Positions 7,044-12,554 of a stretch of 12,554 bases of DNA are shown here, one piece after another. The position numbers and the translations under genes were made by a program. Origin of the DNA: Thermodesulfobacteriota bacterium (GTDB lineage Bacteria; Desulfobacterota_D; UBA1144; Nemesobacterales; UBA2774); contig DAOKYU010000022.1 in NCBI GenBank assembly GCA_035325995.1, positions 1 to 12,554 on the forward strand, written 5' to 3'. Each line of letters begins with the position of its first letter. The stretch's first letter is position 1. The notes under the pieces were generated by a model. It was not told the origin of the DNA. It searched no databases and was given only the letters and a program-made list of their open reading frames with translations.

Positions 7044-8357
7044 ATGCGTATCAGTATCATGGGATTGGGCTACGTGGGGACTGTTTCTGCAGGGTGCCTC
7101 GCGGCCGACGGGCATTCCGTCATCGGTGTCGATCCAAACAGCACGAAGACTGATCTCATCAATCGCGGCATTTCACCGATCGTCGAGAAGGATATTGGCG
7201 ACATTATCCGAGACCAGGTGGGGCGCGGTAACCTGAGAGCGACGACGAACATCGCTGAAGCAGTGGAGAACACTGACATCTCGCTGATCTGCGTTGGCAC
7301 CCCTAGTCAATTGAACGGTAGCCTTGACTTGCGGTTCGTCAGGAACGTGTGCGAGCAGATCGGGACTGCACTGGAGCGTAAGGAGGCCTACCATGTTGTC
7401 GCTGCGCGTAGCACGATGCTGCCGGGCGCGATGCGTGAGATCGTGATTCCGACGCTTGAGCAATATTCAGGGAAAGTGGCTGGCCGCGACTTCGGAGTCT
7501 GTAACAATCCGGAGTTCTTGCGAGAAGGCTCTGCCGTGGCTGACTACCGGAATCCGCCGAAGACCGTTATCGGCGAGGTCGACACGCACAGCGGCGACAT
7601 CCTCGCGGAGCTCTACACACAGATGACTGCGCCGCTGATCCGTACTGACGTAGAGACAGCGGAGATGGTCAAATACACGGACAACGTCTGGCACGCGTTG
7701 AAAGTAGCTTTCGCGAATGAGATTGGGAACCTTTGCAAAGAAATTGGGATCGACAGCCATCGCGTGATGGACATATTCTGCCTGGATACCAAGCTGAACC
7801 TGTCACCGTATTATCTCAAGCCCGGCTTCGCGTTCGGCGGCTCTTGCTTACCGAAGGATCTACGCGCGCTGACCTACAAGGCACGCGTGCTCGATCTCGA
7901 GGTGCCTGTACTGAGTGCCATCCTAGAGAGCAATGAACAGCAGATCGAGCGCGGATTGAAGATGGTCACGGACAAGGGCAACCGCCGGATTGGTGTGCTC
8001 GGATTCAGTTTCAAGGCCGGTACCGATGACTTACGCGAGAGTCCGATGGTAGAGCTCATCGAAAGGCTCATTGGCAAGGGCTATGACCTGCGGTTGTATG
8101 ACAAGAATGTGAATGTCGCAGCGCTCACTGGCGCGAATCGCGACTACATCCTTAATCATATTCCGCACATCTCTCGCCTCATGGTAGACAGCACCGAAGA
8201 GGTGCTTCTGCATGCCGAGACGATCGTCATCGGCAACGGAGCACCGGAGTTTAGGAAGGTAATGGAGCAGCGACGTCCAGGTCAGGTTGTAGTCGATCTG
8301 GTACGTGTCGGCGATGCGCGCAGCGAAAAGGATACATATGACGGCATATGCTGGTAA
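7044..8357 (+). CDS. algD: GDP-mannose 6-dehydrogenase
   Basis: This enzyme oxidises GDP-mannose to GDP-mannuronate with two NAD+ in the cytoplasm. The 437-residue sequence resembles Pseudomonas AlgD (436 residues) along its whole length, from MRISIMGLGYVG to the C-terminal DGICW (EGICW in Pseudomonas). The NAD fold has GLGYVG at 7-12 and Asp30. NNPEFLREGSA lies at 154-164, the central-helix Lys210 in EMVKYTDNVWH, and the catalytic cysteine is Cys268 in GFAFGGSCLPKD, the same number as in Pseudomonas AlgD. FKAGTDDLRESP lies at 323-334. These features favour GDP-mannose over UDP-glucose or UDP-hexosamine dehydrogenases. GGAG lies five bases before the ATG. No alginate polymerase or secretion genes are present here, so the product probably enters a different polymer. 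The 3' end overlaps the next gene by 20 bp. Confidence 0.93.
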   Translation: MRISIMGLGYVGTVSAGCLAADGHSVIGVDPNSTKTDLINRGISPIVEKDIGDIIRDQVGRGNLRATTNIAEAVENTDISLICVGTPSQLNGSLDLRFVRNVCEQIGTALERKEAYHVVAARSTMLPGAMREIVIPTLEQYSGKVAGRDFGVCNNPEFLREGSAVADYRNPPKTVIGEVDTHSGDILAELYTQMTAPLIRTDVETAEMVKYTDNVWHALKVAFANEIGNLCKEIGIDSHRVMDIFCLDTKLNLSPYYLKPGFAFGGSCLPKDLRALTYKARVLDLEVPVLSAILESNEQQIERGLKMVTDKGNRRIGVLGFSFKAGTDDLRESPMVELIERLIGKGYDLRLYDKNVNVAALTGANRDYILNHIPHISRLMVDSTEEVLLHAETIVIGNGAPEFRKVMEQRRPGQVVVDLVRVGDARSEKDTYDGICW

Positions 8358-9585
8358 CGCGCGGCGAGTATTGATTATCGTCGAGAATCTCCCAGTGCCG
8401 TTCGACCGCCGTGTCTGGCAGGAAGCGACCGCTCTGCGCGATGCTGGCTACGTGGTCAGCATCATCTGTCCAATTGGCAAAGGATGCAACAAACGTTATG
8501 AGGAGATCGCGGGGATCGCAATCCATCGCCACCCATTGCCTATCGAAGCTGAAGGGGCGTTGGCCTACCTTGTCGAGTATACCTGTGCGTTGTTCTGGGA
8601 ATTCGTGCTCGCATGGAAAGTGCTTAGAAAAGACGGCTTTGACGTAATTCACGCCTGCAACCCCCCCGACCTGATCTTCCTGATTGGCGGATTTTTCAAG
8701 CTGTTTCTGAAAAAGCGCTTTATTTTCGATCATCATGATATCAACCCTGAACTCTACGAAGCCAAATTCCATCGGCGGGGATTTCTGTACCGACTAGTGT
8801 TGAGGCTAGAAAAATGGAGCTTCAAGATTGCGGATGTGTCGATCGCAACCAATGAGTCGTATCGACGTATCGCCATTGAACGCGGAGGTATGCCGTCAGA
8901 TCGTGTATTCGTGGTGCGAAGTGGCCCGAAGTTGGATCGCCTGAAGCGGATGCAGCCGGTGGAGTCCCTGAAACGTGGTCGCAGATTCCTCGTCGGATAT
9001 GTTGGCGTAATGGGTCGACAAGAGGGAATCGACTACCTGTTGCGGGCGATCGCACACATCGTTTACCAAATGAATCGACGCGATATCCATTTTGGCCTGG
9101 TAGGTGGAGGCACCTCCCTCGAAGAAATGAAAAGATTTGCGAGCGAATTGAGCGTGGCCGACTATGTGACATTCACGGGTCGGGTACCCGATGAGCAGAT
9201 GCTAGAGATGCTCAACACTGCCGATATCTGTGTCAATCCTGACGTCGCGAACGAAATGAACGACAAGTCGACCATGAACAAGATTATGGAGTACATGGCA
9301 CTCGGGAAGCCGATTGTTCAGTTTGATCTGACAGAGGGACGGTTTTCGGCGCGCGAGGCATCGCTGTATGCCAAACCCAATGATGAAAGGGATTTAGCGC
9401 GATGCATCGTCGAATTACTGGACGATCCTACGCGCAGAACCGAGATGGGCGCTTTTGGGCTACGCCGTGTGCAAAACGAGTTGGAGTGGCGATTCGAGAT
9501 ACCGAAGTTACTATCCGCCTACGATGCTGCCTTCAGCAATCGCGACCTCAGCGACGCCAAAGCGACGTTGTCGAGTCATGGTTGA
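8338..9585 (+). CDS. Glycosyltransferase, GT4-like (WbuB-type)
   Basis: The protein has 415 residues. The N-terminal acceptor domain contains VENLPVPFDRRVWQEA (15-30), IHACNPPDLIFLIGG (104-118) and FDHHDINPELY (130-140), a signature of WbuB/WcaI-like GT4 enzymes. The donor domain has VGYVGVMGRQEGIDYLLRA (219-237), GLVGGGTSLEEM, and the acidic segment NDKSTMNKIMEYMALGKP (308-325). In that segment Glu318 matches the second glutamate of EX7E, and the first is replaced by Lys310. The ATG at 8338 has AAGGA five bases upstream and overlaps algD by 20 bp, which points to translational coupling. In-frame ATGs at 8305 and 8314 would add 11 or 8 residues of algD-overlapping sequence and are less likely. 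It probably transfers a sugar in repeat-unit assembly; direct coupling to algD hints at mannuronate as donor, but that is only inference. Confidence 0.87.
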   Translation: MTAYAGNARRVLIIVENLPVPFDRRVWQEATALRDAGYVVSIICPIGKGCNKRYEEIAGIAIHRHPLPIEAEGALAYLVEYTCALFWEFVLAWKVLRKDGFDVIHACNPPDLIFLIGGFFKLFLKKRFIFDHHDINPELYEAKFHRRGFLYRLVLRLEKWSFKIADVSIATNESYRRIAIERGGMPSDRVFVVRSGPKLDRLKRMQPVESLKRGRRFLVGYVGVMGRQEGIDYLLRAIAHIVYQMNRRDIHFGLVGGGTSLEEMKRFASELSVADYVTFTGRVPDEQMLEMLNTADICVNPDVANEMNDKSTMNKIMEYMALGKPIVQFDLTEGRFSAREASLYAKPNDERDLARCIVELLDDPTRRTEMGAFGLRRVQNELEWRFEIPKLLSAYDAAFSNRDLSDAKATLSSHG

Positions 9586-9879
9586 TCTCGGCAGTTTGTG
9601 CACATTCATCTGCGGATTTTTTCGACCTCGGACAGTTCACGCATGCGTGAGTAACTACGGCCATGATAGCTGCGGTTCTCGTCGCGCGAATCGAGGTCGG
9701 CAGTATTCCGCCGGCGGCGTCGAGACAGTCGATGAGCGTTGTCGCAGGGCTCTCCATGACGGCGTGGGCGCTTGTGATACACGCCCTGCTGCGGTGGGCG
9801 CACACGGTATTGCCGGCGTTCATTGCTGGCGCGAAGCCGATCGCCGCGCCCTTGCGACGTGACTACAATAGGAGTCGTC
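9586..9879. other. Intergenic high-GC patch, no confident gene
   Basis: The first 75 bp after the glycosyltransferase resemble the surrounding composition. From about 9660 to 9870 GC content rises to roughly 62-68% by hand count. A plus-strand frame from ATG 9663 to 9929 (88 residues) is hydrophobic, Ala/Val/Leu-rich and has strongly G/C third positions, as in a host coding remnant. However, it has no ribosome-binding site and matches no family I know. Minus-strand frames in the same stretch are arginine-rich and look like shadows. It may be scar sequence from an older insertion. Confidence 0.3.
9637..9650. repeat. 14-bp perfect palindrome
   Basis: TCACGCATGCGTGA is self-complementary with no loop. 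It lies 51 bp after the stop of the second glycosyltransferase, at the edge of the high-GC patch. No T run follows, so an intrinsic terminator is unlikely. It could be an operator or a junction scar. Confidence 0.3.
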
Positions 9880-10035
9880 ATGACACTTCACTCATGGGCT
9901 CTGCACCGGCGGAATGCGTCCGCCAGTGAAGGATTCCTGGGGTCGCATCGGACTTTGTGCCAGTCACAAAATAAGTCTCGTCGCTGTGTAGAAAAGTCAA
10001 GTGATTCAATCCCTGATAAGCGGGGGTTCTTATGA
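9880..10035 (+). CDS. Possible 51-residue leader ORF coupled to the methyltransferase
   Basis: ATG 9880 has GGAG five bases upstream (9871-9874). The frame runs for 51 residues and its TGA (10033-10035) overlaps the methyltransferase start as ATGA. Such a four-base overlap is typical of translational coupling. The product (MTLHSWALHRR...) is polar, with many Ser, Arg and Lys residues, has no membrane segment or known motif, and is not recognised. It may be a genuine small gene, a leader whose translation feeds ribosomes to the next gene, or a chance frame. Against it: the composition is not distinctive and the start sits at the end of the high-GC patch. Confidence 0.3.
   Translation: MTLHSWALHRRNASASEGFLGSHRTLCQSQNKSRRCVEKSSDSIPDKRGFL
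9954..9970. promoter_or_regulatory. Inverted repeat upstream of the methyltransferase
   Basis: TTTGTG-CCAGT-CACAAA is a perfect six-base dyad with a five-base centre, ending 61 bp before the methyltransferase start. The odd spacing argues against a CRP site, which needs eight bases between TGTG and CACA. It could be an operator. It lies inside the possible leader ORF. Confidence 0.25.
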
Positions 10036-10877
10036 AGGAATCAGACATCCAAGATTTCTGGAACCGTCACCCCTGCGGAGACCTGCAAGTCGGTGGACTC
10101 CAACGACGCCACGGCGATTACGAAGCATTTTTTACTGATTACGACAACTTCCGCTATCAAAAGGAAGGACATATTCTAGGCTGCTTGGACAAGATTCCCT
10201 TCACAGGAAAACAGGTTCTTGAGATCGGACTGGGCCAGGGCGCTGATTCAGAACAAATCATAAGGCGTGGTGCGATATGGTCGGGACTCGATCTTACGCA
10301 AGAATCGGTCGCTCGCGTTAAAACGCGTTTTTCACTTCGGCAATTGCCCTATCAGTCGATCAAGCAAGGGAGTGTTTTGGAAATCCCTTATGAGGACAGC
10401 AGCTTCGATATAGTCTTCAGTCATGGAGTTCTTCATCATGTCCCCGATATCCTGACCGCTCAACGAGAAATCCGGAGAATCTTGAAACCAAACGGAGAGT
10501 TGATTGTCATGCTCTATGCCCGGTGCTCGGTGAATTATCTTATATCTATTGGCCTGGCACGGAGGCTCGGTTTGTGTGCACTTTATTTCACCGGATACGA
10601 TCCGGGCGGAGTCTATGGCCAACATCTAGCAAATGCTCGCATGACTGGGCTTTTTCGTTACCTGAAAATGTCCAGTTTCATTCACAAGAATACAGACGGG
10701 CCGTTGAATCCTTATTCGAAGGTCTACGATCTACGAACCGTCAGGGAGGATTTTCCTGATTTCAAGATTGTTTCTTCCTACAAGCAATTTATGCACGCAC
10801 CGCCGCTTCCAGTCGAGTGGCTGCCGCTTGATCGGATGCTTGGTTGGCATCTATGGGTTCATATGCAACGAATCTGA
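10032..10877 (+). CDS. Class I SAM-dependent methyltransferase
   Basis: This 281-residue protein has the class I methyltransferase core. Motif I is VLEIGLGQGAD at 62-72, the acidic cofactor-binding residue is Asp87 in SGLDLT, SVLEIPYEDSSFDIVFS at 114-130 covers the adenine-binding and motif IV region, and HGVLHHV follows at 131-137. The N-terminal segment (MKESDIQDFWNRHPCGD) is typical of methyltransferases found in polysaccharide and lipid loci. The acceptor is unknown; a sugar hydroxyl or uronate carboxyl of the polymer is the natural guess. GC content is clearly lower (about 45-47%) than in the upstream genes, and the gene is separated from them by a foreign-looking gap, so it was probably acquired separately. 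A GGGGG run seven bases before the ATG is a modest ribosome-binding site, and the overlapping upstream frame may assist. IS debris follows directly after the stop. Confidence 0.85.
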   Translation: MKESDIQDFWNRHPCGDLQVGGLQRRHGDYEAFFTDYDNFRYQKEGHILGCLDKIPFTGKQVLEIGLGQGADSEQIIRRGAIWSGLDLTQESVARVKTRFSLRQLPYQSIKQGSVLEIPYEDSSFDIVFSHGVLHHVPDILTAQREIRRILKPNGELIVMLYARCSVNYLISIGLARRLGLCALYFTGYDPGGVYGQHLANARMTGLFRYLKMSSFIHKNTDGPLNPYSKVYDLRTVREDFPDFKIVSSYKQFMHAPPLPVEWLPLDRMLGWHLWVHMQRI

Positions 10878-11087
10878 GTGATCGAGCTCCGGCGGCGGCA
10901 CCACGGCGCCGTGCTGCGTGCGGCCGGCTACAACCTGCGCTGGCTGCTCAGGACGATCGCCCGGGGGCGTATCGGGCGACTCTTTTTCGCCTTGTGCTCG
11001 GCAGCGCTGCAGTTGCTTCTCGCCGTATCGGTCACGCTGTTGCCGTCGCGCCAGCGATCGACGTCGGTCGTGGCGGCAGCAGGCTGA
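10878..11087 (+). pseudogene. IS5-family transposase, C-terminal remnant
   Basis: The frame encodes about 69 residues containing GAVLRAAGYNLRWLLRTIAR, matching the conserved C-terminal block (AVLCAAGYNIRWLLRAI) of IS5-group DDE transposases. Everything upstream, including the catalytic domain, is missing. It begins at the methyltransferase stop codon, so the 5' part was lost in a deletion or recombination there. GC content is around 70%, far above the neighbouring gene and like a high-GC host genome. The remaining product cannot be a functional transposase. Confidence 0.65.
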
Positions 11088-11122
11088 ATTTCGCATGGCC
11101 GACGAATTACGGGCCAAGCCAG
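11088..11122. mobile_element. Probable right end of the IS5-family remnant
   Basis: About 35 bp separate the transposase stop from the start of the second large repeat, which opens with TTAG (11123-11126). That is the size expected for the non-coding end of an IS5-group element, and TTAG fits its YTAR target. The opposite end of the element is missing, so the inverted repeat cannot be paired and the exact terminus is uncertain. Confidence 0.35.
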
Positions 11123-11197
11123 TTAGGCGGGTCGTCGAGCGCGGATAGTCGATTTCGTAAGTCGCGTTGACAAGTCTTCGCTGGCGACGTTGTCGTT

Positions 11198-12292
11198 TCA
11201 GATCTTTCCGAGCAGACTCATGAGGACGTGTTCGTCGAGGGCTGGAGATCCTGGCTGATCCTTGATCACATAGAATCCTTTGGTATACATCGTTCGCGTC
11301 GGCTTTCCGGACCAATCGTCCCATCGATACAGGCCGAATTTCTGGGGTATGTACGGCGCGTTGTTGTTGTAGTCATTTGGGCCATCGTGGCTGACGATTA
11401 GTTGCACGGGCCCGTTTCCGACTGCACGCCATATCCGAACGTAGGGCTTCTGCGCAGCATCCCAATTCAGGCGCACCTTCATGACGAAGCGATGCCATTG
11501 CGTGGTCGAGGGCGCGCTCTCGCTCCACAGGGATTTGCTTGGAGGGTTCGACGCGACGGTGGGCTGCCCGGAATCCCATCGCACCACGAATGAAATATCG
11601 TTATCGCCCGAGTACATTGACAGCGAGGATGGCAACCAGTTTTCACCGCTGTCCGGCACTTGGTGGAAATCCATAAGAGATGCACCGCCGTTGCCGCTGC
11701 CGAACATGTCGGGTTCGAACTTCACGGCGAATGCTATCCAGTAGTCGACGCCGCGCATTACCGTAGCGCCTTTGCTGCTCCAATCGGCGGAGATTTCGCT
11801 TCGGCGTGCCCCTACTGTGCCCCATGTCGGAAATGCCTCGGCAATCCGGTGTCGGAACGCCGCCTTGGTCGGATCCAGGGGATCGGCCACCCTCGAGAGC
11901 GCGTAGTCGCTACCCAATCCGATGATCCCGGGTTCCTGTACGTCGGCGAGAACCTGGTTTGGTCCAGACACCTGGGTGGCTGCGTTCCATTTGCGGCCTT
12001 CTGCGTACGTCTGGCGAGGATCGATCCAGTAGATGACTCGCGAATCCCGGCTATCCGGTATTGCAGCAGTGTTGTCAGCACCGCTCGTCGACGGCGTATC
12101 TTTCGTTGCACTTGTGGCCGATTTCTGTGTCGTCGCCGTGGACCCCGTCAGCGCCGCGCTCTGGCTCTGCTCCACAGCTTGCGCAGTCGCCACGGGATCG
12201 ACGTCAGAACCGCAGGCCGCCAACAGCATGGGCATCAGGCAAGCGGTCAGCAGAGCTCCGCTCCGCAAGAACGTAAGCGTGAAGCTTGGCAT
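11198..12292 (-). CDS. Lipoprotein of the heparin-lyase-like polysaccharide lyase family (copy 2)
   Basis: The 364-residue product is identical to that of the gene at 163-1257: lipobox LAAC with Cys27, a Ser/Thr/Ala-rich linker, and the heparin-lyase-like jelly-roll domain from about residue 86. The start was chosen on the same grounds (signal peptide, GGAG eight bases upstream). Only the upstream region differs, by five substitutions in 79 bp and then loss of alignment, so the two copies may be expressed differently while making the same enzyme. Its orientation is convergent with the methyltransferase and IS remnant. Substrate is inferred from context; a broader glucuronan- or alginate-like specificity is equally possible. 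Confidence 0.85.
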   Translation of the reverse strand: MPSFTLTFLRSGALLTACLMPMLLAACGSDVDPVATAQAVEQSQSAALTGSTATTQKSATSATKDTPSTSGADNTAAIPDSRDSRVIYWIDPRQTYAEGRKWNAATQVSGPNQVLADVQEPGIIGLGSDYALSRVADPLDPTKAAFRHRIAEAFPTWGTVGARRSEISADWSSKGATVMRGVDYWIAFAVKFEPDMFGSGNGGASLMDFHQVPDSGENWLPSSLSMYSGDNDISFVVRWDSGQPTVASNPPSKSLWSESAPSTTQWHRFVMKVRLNWDAAQKPYVRIWRAVGNGPVQLIVSHDGPNDYNNNAPYIPQKFGLYRWDDWSGKPTRTMYTKGFYVIKDQPGSPALDEHVLMSLLGKI

Positions 12293-12348
12293 GAAATTCG
12301 CTCCGTTTCGGGGTGTACTCTCATCGACGCGGGAATCGCGACACGAGA

Positions 12349-12364
12349 TGTGACATCCATCACG
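12349..12364. promoter_or_regulatory. CRP/Vfr-like site upstream of lyase copy 2
   Basis: TGTGA-N6-TCACG, with the same half-sites as at 1314-1329. The spacer differs by one base (A at 12359 in place of G). It sits at the same distance from the lyase start as in copy 1. Retention of both half-sites amid nearby substitutions slightly favours function. Confidence 0.4.
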
Positions 12365-12437
12365 GAGAGTAAAGAGTCGTGCGTGTGCCCAGTGCAGTGA
12401 ATGGAGTAGCTGGTGTATACGGCCCGACAAATGGCGG

Positions 12438-12554
12438 TGTATGTCGAGGTGTGTCAAGAAGTGATAGAACGCACACGCTCCATCGCGGGAAGTCGGATGA
12501 GTGCGTATTTCGGCCCATCGTGACCGCCCGTTTCGGCAACGTGACCGCGCATTT
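12438..12554. mobile_element. Right flank with tandem repeats like an IS21-family end
   Basis: No gene is seen here. CGTGACCGCCCGTTTCGG begins at 12519, and CGTGACCGCGCATTT begins 21 bases later at 12540 and runs off the window. A third, degenerate unit (GCGTATTTCGGCCCAT) precedes them at 12503. Multiple short terminal repeats of this style, with GTGACC and TTTCGG cores, occur at the ends of many IS21-family elements. The istA/istB genes would lie beyond the window. The outer terminus of the element cannot be placed. Confidence 0.4.

Larger units (their letters stand above)
11123..12437. repeat. Large direct repeat, copy 2 (lyase block)
   Basis: This is the second copy of the block at 88-1402. 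I read 11123-12358 as identical to copy 1. Five substitutions, at 12359, 12367, 12385, 12411 and 12422, all lie upstream of the lyase gene. The left edge coincides with the end of the IS5-family remnant. On the right the similarity fades after 12437 rather than stopping cleanly. The substitutions show that the copies are separate loci, not an assembly echo. Confidence 0.95.

Noticed and set aside
7044..8357. Reading the locus as an alginate operon because of algD
   Set aside because: None of the polymerase, acetylation or export genes is present, and the neighbours are typical of heteropolysaccharide assembly.
10851..11324. 157-codon minus-strand frame spanning the IS remnant and the repeat edge
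   Set aside because: It crosses an insertion boundary and runs antisense to the transposase remnant; the composition is arginine-rich and shadow-like.
1..12554. CRISPR array, tRNA or rRNA genes
   Set aside because: No regularly spaced repeats with unique spacers, and no recognisable tRNA or rRNA sequence, were seen on either strand.

Overview
The window looks like an extracellular-polysaccharide locus from a Gram-negative proteobacterium. Burkholderiales is the best guess, from the gene content, codon style and high-GC insertion-sequence debris, but no marker gene fixes the species. By rough counts on sampled lines, the glycan genes sit near 53-56% GC and the methyltransferase near 45-47%. 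The IS debris at 10.9-11.1 kb is around 70%. The locus is therefore a patchwork, and probably arrived by transfer into a higher-GC chromosome.

Layout. Positions 88-1402 and 11123-12437 are two copies, in the same orientation, of a block of about 1.3 kb. Each carries one minus-strand gene for a secreted lipoprotein of the heparin-lyase-like polysaccharide lyase fold. Between them, all on the plus strand, lie a GT4 glycosyltransferase (2005-3078), an AsnB-type glutamine amidotransferase (3086-4960), a heparinase II/III-family protein (5021-7009), GDP-mannose 6-dehydrogenase AlgD (7044-8357), and a second GT4-type glycosyltransferase (8338-9585). After a gap of about 0.3-0.45 kb come a possible 51-codon leader ORF and a SAM-dependent methyltransferase (10032-10877). 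The C-terminal remnant of an IS5-family transposase (about 10878-11087) abuts the second lyase block. The right edge carries short tandem repeats that resemble the end of an IS21-family element.

How the genes may work together (inference). AlgD makes GDP-mannuronate. The amidotransferase could convert a uronate carboxyl to an amide. The two GT4 enzymes add sugars to a lipid-linked repeat unit, and the methyltransferase may methylate it. The heparinase II/III protein and the lipoprotein lyases would trim or degrade a uronate-containing polymer. None of the alginate polymerase or export genes (alg8, alg44, algK, algE and others) lies in the window. This is therefore more likely a heteropolysaccharide with mannuronate or a derivative than alginate.

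The most unusual feature is structural. The glycan genes are bracketed by direct repeats whose coding parts I read as identical, while their promoter regions have diverged. The repeats are 11,035 bp apart, which would allow excision, amplification or gene conversion of the whole module.
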